Virus record (IMG/VR): IMGVR_UViG_3300043410_000172
Coordinates: 1 to 36,753 of that record
Strand: one strand, 5' to 3'
Length of the DNA stretch: 36,753 bases
Origin: a virus
Shown here: one piece after another, positions 14,794-25,000 of the stretch
Layout: every line of letters starts with the position of its first letter
Numbering within the stretch: the stretch's first letter is position 1
The notes under the pieces: model-generated
Told to the model about the DNA's origin: nothing
The model's database searches: none
The model's input: only the letters and a program-made list of their open reading frames with translations
Position numbers and translations under genes: made by a program

Positions 14794-15633
14794 ATGAGTA
14801 ACGAACTCGCAAACTTTTTTGAGAATAACCCAGCCCTCGTTGAACAAGGTCTGGACGAAGATACGCTTGCCGTAGCAGGCGGTGCAACAAAAGGCTCTAA
14901 GCGCATTTCGATCAAGGGACGTGTGTTCCGTAAAATTGTTGGCGGCAAGGAAGTCAGCGTCAACGAAGAGAATTGGATGAACGTCATCTTTGTAAAGATG
15001 GCACACGAAGCGTCACGTACTTGCTACGAAGGCGCATATCGTGAGGGCGAGAAGACTTCTCCTTCTTGCTGGTCTAGTGACTCTAAGAAGCCTGATGCGT
15101 CAGTGCCAACTCCAGCAGCCGCTTCATGCGACAACTGCCCTAACTCTGTTAAGGGTAGCGGTCAAGGCGGTAACGGAACCAAGTGCAAGTTGTCATGGCG
15201 CACCGCCGTGGTATTGCCTAACGATCCCGCAGGTGATGTGTATCAGTTGGTGCTGCCAGCGATGAGCGCATTCGGTAAAGAAGAAGGCGGCAAGTGGCCC
15301 TTCCGCCCCTACATTCAGATGTTGGCTAACAACAATGTGAGTGCAGGCAAAGTCATTACCAAGATGCAGTTTGATATCAAAGCCCCCGTGCCTCGCGTGT
15401 TGTTCTCTCCTGCTCAAGCAGTACCGCCTGAGTTAAAAGAGACGATTATGAAGCAGAGCAAGAGCATGGCGGCAGAGAGCGCTATTAAGTTGACTGTGTT
15501 CCAAGCGGACTCAGCCGATGAAGTGGAAGCACCTGCTACACCTGAACCCGTGAAGCGCGAGAGCGTGAAGAAAGCCGCTGTTGAGCCTGTTGAGGATGCA
15601 ACAGAAATCATCAAGAAGTGGACTAAAAAATAA
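14794..15633 (+). CDS. Putative ssDNA-binding protein with a cysteine cluster, 279 aa
   Basis: The GGAGAA site before the ATG is strong. The N-terminal part has basic strands (KGSKRISIKGRVFRKIVGGK, residues 33-52). The centre carries Cys77, Cys92, Cys112, Cys115 and Cys131, a spacing that suggests a bound metal, followed by a strand-rich part. The C-terminal 50 residues are an acidic low-complexity tail that ends basic (IIKKWTKK). The location between replication genes and the protein's general layout fit phage single-strand-binding proteins. The metal site and DNA binding are inferences. Confidence 0.65.
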   Translation: MSNELANFFENNPALVEQGLDEDTLAVAGGATKGSKRISIKGRVFRKIVGGKEVSVNEENWMNVIFVKMAHEASRTCYEGAYREGEKTSPSCWSSDSKKPDASVPTPAAASCDNCPNSVKGSGQGGNGTKCKLSWRTAVVLPNDPAGDVYQLVLPAMSAFGKEEGGKWPFRPYIQMLANNNVSAGKVITKMQFDIKAPVPRVLFSPAQAVPPELKETIMKQSKSMAAESAIKLTVFQADSADEVEAPATPEPVKRESVKKAAVEPVEDATEIIKKWTKK

Positions 15634-15634
15634 T

Positions 15635-15952
15635 ATGGCGCGACCCTACGGATTGGAATTACTGCAAGCCCTCGATAACGAACTAGATGGTCGGCTTGGT
15701 ACAGAGTTAGCGCGGGTTTGTGTGAGAGCGAACCTGCCTACCCTGCACCTTGCTAACGTCTTTGGTGTGTCACGCATGACGATACACAGTTGGTTTCGTG
15801 GTAAGCCGATTCGTAGTGCCAAGCATGGCGCTATTGAACGCTTTATGAATAAGGTCGAGGAAGACATGAGGACGGGGATTCTGCCAGCAGTTAATCTTAA
15901 GGAAGCAAAAGTCTATCTAGCCCGATTTCGTAAGACATTCAAAAGCAAATAA
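15635..15952 (+). CDS. Small HTH DNA-binding protein, 105 aa
   Basis: A helix-turn-helix is visible at residues about 36-58 (LHLANVFGVSRMTIHSWFRG), flanked by basic helices; the protein is strongly positive overall. It is the only clear stand-alone DNA-binding regulator in the window, so it is a candidate to bind the TCAG-N6-CTGA dyads, whose 11-bp half-site spacing suits an HTH dimer. The start follows the previous stop by one base. There is no strong ribosome binding site, so coupling is likely. Confidence 0.7.
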   Translation: MARPYGLELLQALDNELDGRLGTELARVCVRANLPTLHLANVFGVSRMTIHSWFRGKPIRSAKHGAIERFMNKVEEDMRTGILPAVNLKEAKVYLARFRKTFKSK

Positions 15953-15963
15953 GTTTGCTAGTT

Positions 15964-15983
15964 GGGCGGGCTAGTTCCCGCCC
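15964..15983 (+). promoter_or_regulatory. GC hairpin (attenuator or weak terminator) before primase-helicase
   Basis: GGGCGGG (15964-15970) pairs with CCCGCCC (15977-15983) around a CTAGTT loop, followed by TTATTGT. All seven pairs are GC. The T-run is imperfect, so this is a weaker terminator than the one at 9493. It lies between the HTH gene and the primase-helicase start at 16003. Confidence 0.6.
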
Positions 15984-16002
15984 TTATTGTCTCTGCGATC
16001 CA

Positions 16003-18936
16003 ATGACTAAACAATTTTACGAAACAATATCGCCTACGCAGGGCTACTACTGCGTGGCAGGGATCAATATGCAGGGGAAGATCATTCCTCGGTATTGCGA
16101 AACAGTAGACGAACTTCTTGAGCTGGTTGATTATTTCAACTCTCAAGACGGCATGAATACATACTTCACACCTAGCACGTTTGAAGGATTCAGCCGACAA
16201 GCAGTAAACAGTATCTACATCAAGTCCTTCTTCTTGGACATCGATTGTGGAGAAGACAAGCCGTATGCCACCCAAGAGGATGGCATGTTGGCACTCGATA
16301 AGTTTATCAAGGACTCAGGGTTTCCTGAACCGGTGCGTCTCAACTCAGGGAGAGGGTTGTATGCGTATTGGATCTTTGACGAGCAGATCGCTACATCAGT
16401 TTGGAAACCATACGCTGAAAAGTTCAAGAAGCTAGCGCTCGACCTTGGTTTTGAAATAGATACGAATGTTCCAGCAGATGCCGCACGACTGATCCGTTGC
16501 CCTGACACACTGAACTGGGGGAAAGCAAAGCGCCCCAACGTGCCGCCCTTACCGACGTCACTGCTGACAGACTTGATCACGTATCCGTTTGAGGATTTGA
16601 CTGTTCTATTGGATAGCGTTGTGATCGATGCGCCCCCGGATGATGGTGTGTTTAGTCTCAAGAGTGTTCAAAAAGGTATCGATGACGAGACTCGCAAGAT
16701 GCTCGGCATGGACAACTATGAATTCCGCTTTGACAAGATTGCTGTCGATAGCATGGAAGGCAAGGGCTGTAACCAACTCAAGTGGTATCTGACGCATCAG
16801 AACGATGCTGATGAACCAATGTGGCATTCAGTTCTAACTATTGCTGAAGCTTGTGTTGACGCCGATGAAGCGACACACATGGCATCCAATGAACACAGAG
16901 ACTATACATACGACGAGACGGAGAGAAAGCGCAATGAGATACGCAAAGCCATTGAAGGAACGCATACCTGCACTGTTATTGAAGACAGATTCAAACACAA
17001 GAACCCAAAGGGATGTGACGGATGCCAATTCAAAGGCAAGTTCAGATCACCCTATGCCCTTGGAAAAACATTCCTCATCGCCAAAGCCCCAGTTGAGCCA
17101 GAGCCAGCAGAAGTTCCCACCAATGAAGCGGAGTCAGTTCGGGAGATTCCGAAAGACGCACCTCTCCACTTACCGGACTACCTAAAGCCGTTCGTCAAAG
17201 GTGTGCATGGCGGCATTTACTATCAGCCACCAACGAAGACTAACAAGGATGGATCAGTCACAGAGCATGACCCAATCCTGCTAACTAAGTACGACCTGTA
17301 CCCAACCAAGCGTTTGTTCAGTCCGTATGACGGTGAGTGTTTAAGCATGAGGCTTGTATTGCCACGCGACGGTGCAAGGGAGTTTATGTTGCCGATGAAA
17401 TCCGTATCGGCACAGGAAGAATTTAAAAAGATCATGTCCAGCAATGGCATATTTTTCGACAACCCAACGAAAGTGCAATTACTAATGACATACATAACCA
17501 AGTGGGGCAACTACATGATTGAGACAGACTCTGCTCAGACCATGCGCATTCAGCAGGGCTGGACAGAGACAGGCTATGTGCTTGGTGATAAAGAGTACCA
17601 CCCAAATGGAAAGGTCAGCGAATGCCCTCCATCACCACTGTCTAAACCGATTGCAAATCTGCTAAAGGCTAAAGGCACATACGAAGGCTGGCGCAAAGCG
17701 GCTGACATGTTGAACGACCCGGGCTACGAGTTCCATGCGTTTGCATTGTTATATGCTTTAGGGTCACCACTGCTTAAGTACACCAACGTGCATGGCGCAG
17801 TTGTAGGCTTGCTCGGTGAAACAGGCGTTGGTAAGTCAGGCGCGTTGTACGCTGGTCTGAGTGTGTTCGGTGAGCCTAAACCCCTTGCAGTCATGGAAGC
17901 CACGGACAATGGTTTGATTCAGCGTATGCTGACTCTCAAGAACCACATGTTTGGTTTGGATGAGTTCTCTAATGCAACAGGTGAGTCACTGTCCAAGTTA
18001 ATCTACGCGCTGTGCGCAGGTCGCGGCAAGATTAGATTGCAGTCATCGACAAATGCGGAGCGCCCTCTGGCACTCATGTCCTGTTTGTTGTCTATGATTA
18101 ACATGAACCAATCTGCACGGGAGAAGATCGCGCAGTACAAGAAGAACGTGGGCGCAGAAGAAGTGCGCTACTTGGAGTTCACAGTTAAGAAGCCATCAGT
18201 TGCTGGCTATGAGTTAGACGACAAGCGCGGCATAGAGATGTTCGAGCCGTTCCACTACAACTATGGTCATGCTGGCCCACGCTTCATTGCCGCCCTGCTC
18301 AACTTACCTGAAGAAGATGTGCGTGAGCGCATCAACCGCTGGAGACTGCGCTTGTCTACAGAACTCACTAACTCAAGTGAGTACCGCTTCATCAACAGTA
18401 TGTATTCGGCTGTGTTTGCTGCCGGAGAAATTGCCGTAGAAGAAGGCATCATCAACATCGACATTGAGCGTGTGTATCAGTACATGCTGGTCGAGACCCG
18501 CAACCTCATCAAGCAGAACACAACTCGCGGCATCGACTACGAGAATATGCTCGGTGAGTTCTTGAACCAGAACCTGCAAAGCATGTTGGCTTTCCGTGAC
18601 GATAAAGTTGTTATGGAACCTCGCAATGCGCTGATCATGCGGGCTGATGCTGATCTAGGGATACTGCAGATTGCCAAGACCCCACTCAAAGAGTTCCTTG
18701 CAAAAGGGCAAGCGGGTGTCAAAGCATTTGAAGAGGCGCTCAAGAACAGCGGTGTCTTGGTTAGTACTGACAAGAAGGTACGCCTTGGCACGGGATGGAA
18801 GGCCGCGGCGGGCATAGCGAGTGTCTATGTCTATGAGTTCAAAACGGATTTAAGCGGAGTAATGAAGCATGTCAAAGAAGAAGAGCCCACCGGAGGCGCC
18901 GCCACTGGAAGAGCCGGAGTGGATCTTTCCGTTTAG
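16003..18936 (+). CDS. Primase-helicase (AEP-like primase plus DUF927-like helicase)
   Basis: This is a 977-aa replication protein. The N-terminal part resembles archaeo-eukaryotic primases: FFLDIDCG (Asp79, Asp81), SGRGLYAYW (115-123) and a RLIRCPDTLNWG end (162-173). A short cysteine-rich linker (KGCDGCQFKGK) follows, then a helicase domain with Walker A GETGVGKS (605-612, Lys611) and LDEF (Asp653, Glu654), like phage DUF927 ATPases. The position of the usual active-site His in the second primase motif is Tyr120. The ATG at 16003 has no good ribosome binding site; a TTG at 15955 is in frame but would translate the hairpin, so 16003 is preferred. It should prime and unwind DNA for the polymerase. 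Confidence 0.88.
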   Translation: MTKQFYETISPTQGYYCVAGINMQGKIIPRYCETVDELLELVDYFNSQDGMNTYFTPSTFEGFSRQAVNSIYIKSFFLDIDCGEDKPYATQEDGMLALDKFIKDSGFPEPVRLNSGRGLYAYWIFDEQIATSVWKPYAEKFKKLALDLGFEIDTNVPADAARLIRCPDTLNWGKAKRPNVPPLPTSLLTDLITYPFEDLTVLLDSVVIDAPPDDGVFSLKSVQKGIDDETRKMLGMDNYEFRFDKIAVDSMEGKGCNQLKWYLTHQNDADEPMWHSVLTIAEACVDADEATHMASNEHRDYTYDETERKRNEIRKAIEGTHTCTVIEDRFKHKNPKGCDGCQFKGKFRSPYALGKTFLIAKAPVEPEPAEVPTNEAESVREIPKDAPLHLPDYLKPFVKGVHGGIYYQPPTKTNKDGSVTEHDPILLTKYDLYPTKRLFSPYDGECLSMRLVLPRDGAREFMLPMKSVSAQEEFKKIMSSNGIFFDNPTKVQLLMTYITKWGNYMIETDSAQTMRIQQGWTETGYVLGDKEYHPNGKVSECPPSPLSKPIANLLKAKGTYEGWRKAADMLNDPGYEFHAFALLYALGSPLLKYTNVHGAVVGLLGETGVGKSGALYAGLSVFGEPKPLAVMEATDNGLIQRMLTLKNHMFGLDEFSNATGESLSKLIYALCAGRGKIRLQSSTNAERPLALMSCLLSMINMNQSAREKIAQYKKNVGAEEVRYLEFTVKKPSVAGYELDDKRGIEMFEPFHYNYGHAGPRFIAALLNLPEEDVRERINRWRLRLSTELTNSSEYRFINSMYSAVFAAGEIAVEEGIINIDIERVYQYMLVETRNLIKQNTTRGIDYENMLGEFLNQNLQSMLAFRDDKVVMEPRNALIMRADADLGILQIAKTPLKEFLAKGQAGVKAFEEALKNSGVLVSTDKKVRLGTGWKAAAGIASVYVYEFKTDLSGVMKHVKEEEPTGGAATGRAGVDLSV

Positions 18937-19096
18937 TCAGATGCAAGTGGGGCAGAGTTTCTTTATACCGACTCTGCGCCCTGCATACATGCTGTACGCA
19001 ATACAGAATGGCGCTAAGCGCGAGGGTATAGGCGTCAAAGTGTACAAGACAACCGAGGATGGATTCCTCGGTGTCCGTGCATGGCGTATCAATTAG
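18869..19096 (+). CDS. Hypothetical protein, 75 aa, last rightward gene
   Basis: Overlaps the end of the primase-helicase gene by 68 bases in another frame; GGAG lies nine bases before the ATG. The N-terminus is Pro/Lys/Glu-rich (MSKKKSPPEAPPLEEPEW), followed by strands that end in a Gly/Val/Arg/Trp pattern (GFLGVRAWRIN). The pattern is seen in small phage proteins of unknown function. Its TAG (19094-19096) overlaps the TAA of the opposing 2458-aa gene. Confidence 0.65.
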   Translation: MSKKKSPPEAPPLEEPEWIFPFSQMQVGQSFFIPTLRPAYMLYAIQNGAKREGIGVKVYKTTEDGFLGVRAWRIN

Positions 19097-22000
19097 GGCT
19101 TTATGTCAAGCGATGCAAACTCATTCAGGATGCCTCGCTTGACAATGTTTTCGCCTAGCGTCAGGTAGCGTAGCATCTGCGACCGTTCTGCCTGTGTAAG
19201 TTCCTGCATCCTGCGCACAGTGTTCTTCTGCTCTTGGAACTCTTTGAGAGTGCCGTTGATTGCAGAGTTGTAGTGCTCAACAATGAACTCATGCGTAGGA
19301 TTCTTAGACAAGTACTTAGCGTAACGCTCTGGGTCATCCTTCAGAGTCTTGATTGTGCTGGAAATATCTTTAATCTCCTTAGACACTTTTGCAAACTCTC
19401 GGGCGTCGACGTTAGACACTGCACCAAAGAATCGGTCAAACAGGATCGTGTCGGTGCGGGGGTCAAACTCTTTGTTGCCGACCATACCCTGTGCAACATT
19501 GACGCCGTTGTGCATCACCCGGGCCAGGCCGTCTGCGTAGTTGTTAGCAAAAAAATACATTACGTTAGGTGACACAGGTACACCGGTAATATCGTACAGC
19601 ATTTTTGCTGCACCTTTGTACAACTCAGGCACATTGTCGCCACCGACAAACACCTCACTTACTCGGCTCTTCTGAGCGTTGTAAATGTCACGACCCAGCG
19701 CGTCTGTATTCATCGCGTACTCAATCATGGGGCGCAGGATAGAGGGGGCAAAAGTATCTGCCAACCACTCGGCAGGCTTCTCGTATTTGTCAATTCTAGA
19801 CACCGGTACGGGCAAGAATGAGTCCTGTGCAACCTCCATGATGTTGCTTAGCATACCGAAGAAACTGCGATCTCCCTCTGGGCGCATGACTGCGCCATGT
19901 GCGTAGCCTGCCATTTGAGCGCCAGCAGAAGCAAACGCGCCAAGACCGAAGCCCCAAGGCAGTTGGAATACAAAGTCTCTGTCGCCCACACGGAAGTGGA
20001 ACCGTGCATAGCGGGTGTAACGAGCCATGTCATCAGTCACTGCTTTATTGCGACCCAAATCGTCATCGCCACCAGCAACCGCGCCCATCGCATAGACCAT
20101 CATGCCCATGCCAATCAGACCACCAACAACTGCACGGGCGTGCTTCTGACGTTTGTCGTGTTCCTTCTTGTACTTCTCAACGGCTTCAGGGTTTTTGTAG
20201 ACCCGCTCACCATCTTTGAACTCGTAGGCGTATGTACCCTGATTAGGTAGCATCTTCACGGCCTTGTCTGCACTGACAAATGCGGGAGCCAAAGCCTCGA
20301 TTGCACGCACTGCACCTGTAGCGGCGGGGCGGAAGAACATGAACATAGCGCCCATAGCCTGACCCCACTCACCGACCTGTTCAAAGTTTGCTAAGTTTTT
20401 GCCATCACCTACGGCCTTTTGCGTTGCCTCCGCTTCGTCCATACCTTTCTTCATGTACTGCTCTTTGAGTACACGGTATGCAGCTACGCGGCTAGCCAAT
20501 TCAAAAGAGTCAGACCACATGTCAATGACTTTATCCGCACCTTTTTTGGTTTTGATAAAGACGTTATTGCCCTTGACGTCTGCTTCAAAGTCTTCAGCCA
20601 AACCTTCGGCAGTCAAGCTCTTAATGTAGGAAACCTTACCGCCAGCATTTACATAATCATTGAGATCTCTAAAGTCGGGATCCGTCTTTGCAAGGCGCTC
20701 GATCTCACCAAACTTCTTAGCTGTGTAGAGCGCAGAGAACTTACCGGCTTTGTACAAGCCGCCATGAAGAACCTGCTGACCGATCAACTGCTTCAGGTAG
20801 TTAGCGCCAATGCCCCAGCCTTCTTTAGCAGCTATGTTGAATGTATTAGTTAATCCATCAATCAAGAAGTTAGCCGGCGCAAATGGGATGTTGTAGCGGG
20901 TGTGCATCTGCCCAAAGAAGCTTGTCGCAGAGTTAAGCACGCTCACCACGGGGTTTGATTCGCGGTACGTTCTGCGGATAGCTTCACGCAAATGTGGGTC
21001 ATCAATGGTGATAACCGTAATAGTTCCATCAGGCTCGTAGTGGAAGATCGCGTTCTTGCCACGCAACTTAGCAACGTCTACGTCACCTTTGTATCGGTCT
21101 TCAAACTTAATCTTAAGTTTTGTTGAACCCTTGATCATGCCGGAGTCAACGGCGTTCTTAAGCGCCAGCGTCAAGCCCTGTGCATCTACACCACTGCGAC
21201 CAGCGCGAGCTGCGGCATGTGTTGCATCAAGCATTGCCTGAACAATTACGTTGTTTGAATCAGAGATACGACCTTCAAAAGTGTTCTGTGCTTCCTGCAG
21301 TTCTCTACCAGCGCCTGTGCGCACGTCAAACTGATCGTCAATTACTTTATTGGCACGGCCCTTGAACGGCACATAGTGTTTGAAGTCATACAGCTTAACG
21401 ACGTTATCCACTGGCTGCGACCAATAGTTTGCCTTCTTATTCAGCTCAACGGTCTTGTCCTCAAGCTTTTGAATCTTCTCAAGGATTGCATCCACTTCAG
21501 CTTTGTACTTATAGTTCTTGTACTCGTCATAAGCGGCTTGGCGTGAAGGCAAGTCATAGTTAGCAATCACGTTGTACTGAGTGCTCTGCTCATCAGCAGA
21601 AGTATAGACTGCGCCCTTAGTTCCAATCTGGGATGGTGCGGCAGGATCAGTAGTCCATGAGTAGCCGTTTACAGCGTCAAGGTTTCCGCCTTGGCTTGTT
21701 GGCTTTGCAAACTTCTCAAGCTCTGCGCGGTAGCCTTTGATCTCGGCTTCAGTCATCTTATCACCCTTGCGGAACTTCTGGATGATCTCTCCGCGACGTG
21801 TAGCAGACGCTAGGTCAAGGGGCGCGTAGAACAAGAACTTAATGTGACGACGCTCACGCTCGTGCAATGTGCGACCAAAGACGTGCATCGTCTTCAACGT
21901 GCGGTCAAAGTCTACGCCAGCTTTGTCAGCCAGCTTCTGCATCATGTCGTGGATAGACTGAATGTCCTGCTCAAGTTCGCGCTCGTATATGTTACGCGCA

Positions 22001-25000
22001 CGGCCTGTGGACATTGTGATCTCGTTGTACACAGCATTAATCTTCTCGCCCGCGTAGATAACCTTGTTAGCCATTTCCTCTGCGGCTTCCCATGCTTTGA
22101 TCGCATGGCGGTTGTTTGCGAAGCGACGAATGATCTCCCTGCCACCCTCTGCGGTTGTGAAGAGTTTATACAGGTTTTGCTTTGTCCTTGGCATCTGCGA
22201 GCCGGGTGCGGTATCGACTTGATCTTCAAACGTAGCAGTAGTCTCGGTCTTTGGTTGATTCTTAGGCCCTGCGGGTTTAGCTGGCGCAGGTGTAGCGGCT
22301 GTAGTTGTTGGCGGCGTTGGTGGTGTTGGGGGCGCAGCGGCGCTTCCTTGCGTTGCCAATACTGGGACTTCTTCTACAGCTTCGGGCGCAACCATGATGT
22401 CGTTAAAAGCCGCGGCAGCTTCTATCAGCAAGTTACCTTTATAACCGGGCTGCGTATAGATATCTTTACGCAGGTTAGTGATACCACCTTTAGTAATGGT
22501 CGCACCGACACGAGCTTCCATACCCGGAAGCAGGCTATCCATAGTTTCGTTAAACGGAATGCTCTTAACGCCAGCAAGGGCGGCTTCGCCTTCGCTAATG
22601 CCTTCGTCAAAAGCTGACTCTTCGTCTTTGATGGCCTCGTCAGCGCCTGTGAGCAATGCAATCTCATCAGGTAGGGGCGGCCCCTTCTCTTGCATCCGTT
22701 CAATGAACGCTTCATCCGCTTCTGTTATCTTGTCCCTTGCACCTTTGGGCAGCGCCTGCACGCCTGTAGTAACGCTTCTGTCGCCGTACTTCTCAACGGG
22801 AACTAGATAGCCAGCCTTTCTCTTGCTAGGCGTAAAAGCCTTGTAGATGTAGGCGAGGGTTGTAGTGAATGCATCCCATATAGTCTTACCTGTGGGGAAC
22901 TCATAGTCACGCAGTACTTGTCCTACTCGGGCGCCTCGGGCGCGGCTTGTAGCGCGGACTGCATCATCTAGCTGTATCTTGACAAGTTCATTCTGGAACT
23001 TTAGATCAGTCATTGAGTACGCAACGAACTCATACAGATTCTTAAATGCCGCTGGGAACTTCTTACCCAGTCTGCTTTGAGACAAAGCAAAAATTGTTTG
23101 CAAGTGCTCAACACCCTTGCGCTGTCTTTCAGTTAAGACAGACGGATCTCTAAAGAACTGACGAATGATCTTGGCCGTAACTGCATGTGTTAATTCATGC
23201 AAAAATGCGGTCTCTGTAAACCCAAACGGGCCAAACGTCATTGTGTTTGTTTTGGGGTCGTACTTAGCCAGACCTTCTTTGGGATCAAGGTTTTCGTCAA
23301 TTACTACATTAATCTTAGTGTCACCAATCGTAGACAGTAGGGACTCGGCAAGGTTGCGATAAACCTTTGAACTCATCTCACGAGAGACACGAATCAGTTG
23401 CCCTGCAAGACTACCCTCACGCACCAACGTGCCACGCTTGTATTTAAGGCGCTCTTCGGCAGTTTTAACTGCCTCTCTAACGGCTTTCTCAATATCAACT
23501 GGATCTTTACTAAGAACCTTATTAACTAATACACCATCCCGTTGTAACTTTTTACGTTTGTTATCAGCAACAAGTTTTAGATACTCTTCTTGTTTAACTT
23601 TTTGCTTTTTAATCTCTGCTTTGGTAACACCCACACGGGTGAGAGGCGCAGTCTTAGCGCCACGAGCGTTATCTGACAACCATTGAAGAACACCTTTAAC
23701 ATCGCCATCATATAAACGACGAACCATTTGCGCAGTTAACGCATCGCCTTGGCTCTTAGGATCGTTCTCAATCATTGCCTCAGTTGCAGCGTGCATCTGC
23801 GCAATCAAATCTTCTTTAGCTTGCTGCTCTCTCTGACGCTTTTCTTCAGCCTCTGACTGAGAAAACTTTGTTTCTGTTTTGCGTATCTTGCGGAAAGCGA
23901 GCTCTTGTTCTGCAGGGCTGCCTCGCTGCACTGTGTCACGGTATACCTGTTTGTTTTCTTCAGACAAGCTGTTCCAGTTGGGCAACGTGCTTGGCTTGTT
24001 CTGCTCGTATTCGTGCTGAGTCTCAAATTCTTTTTGAGTTTGTTTCTCGGCAGCTTTTGCCGCGGCTTCTGTCTCTTCTTTGGAAGCACCATTACGCTTG
24101 GCTTCATTACGCGCCTTCTTACGCGCTTCGCGTTGAGCTTCAAGCAGATCGGCGCGGTACTCTAGCAGACGCTGAGTAGCCTTAATGTGTTCTGATACGC
24201 TGTTGCCAAACTTTGCAGCTTGACCGCCAAAGTAGATACCCTTTTCGTAGGGTGTTAAATCGCTAAACGAAGGCAGTTTAAGCAAGCTGCCTAATTGTTC
24301 CGTGACAAACTTCTTGTCATCTTCAATATCTTCTTCAGTAGCGTTGGGTAATTCACCCTGCTCACTAATCAGATCCTCTGCAATCTGTTTAGTAGACTGT
24401 TCAATATTTTCAGAATGCGCTTGGCGTTGCTCGTCATACAGTTTGCGCTCGTCTTCACTCAGAGCATACAAACCCTCGCGCTTTTGTTGACGTAACTCAT
24501 CAACAGTCTTTTGCAAATCTTCATCGGTCTGACCCGCAACTGATGCCTTGTCTGACAACTCTTGGAATGCGCCGCGTTGAGCAGCTGGCGCTTTTTCTTT
24601 TGCCCGCTCTTTCAGTGTGTCAACGTCGTTCCAGAAGCGGTTGTCGTCAAACCCAGCGTCAGAGGCGTAGTCAGCGAGGTCAAGTTTAAATCTACCAGCA
24701 GCGGCTTTAATTTCTGCGGCTTGCAAGTCAGTGTAGAAGCGGTCTTCGTCAAGGCCGGCTTGCGTGATGTAGCTGTCGTAGTCAAGCCCGTACCACTTTG
24801 CTTGCTGACGCTCTTCCTGTTCAATTGGATCTTCAGCGCCGATCGGCAGATCCGCGGGATCTATTTTCTGCTGCTTACGTCTGTTGCGTAGGGATTGCGC
24901 TTGGCTTCCCTTCGTTTGAACATTTACTGCAGGGGGCTGTCCTCCTGCTCCTGTAGGAGGCTTTCCAACATCCGACTCAGGAGAAACCACTCCATCTCTT

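Noticed and set aside
15955-16002. TTG start giving 16 extra residues to the primase-helicase
   Set aside because: The added codons translate the GC hairpin and give a peptide unlike the rest of the protein; the region looks untranslated.
21844-22617. 257-aa open frame on the plus strand
   Set aside because: It lies wholly inside the 2458-aa gene on the other strand, has no ribosome binding site, and its Cys/His/Leu-rich composition is typical of an antisense shadow.
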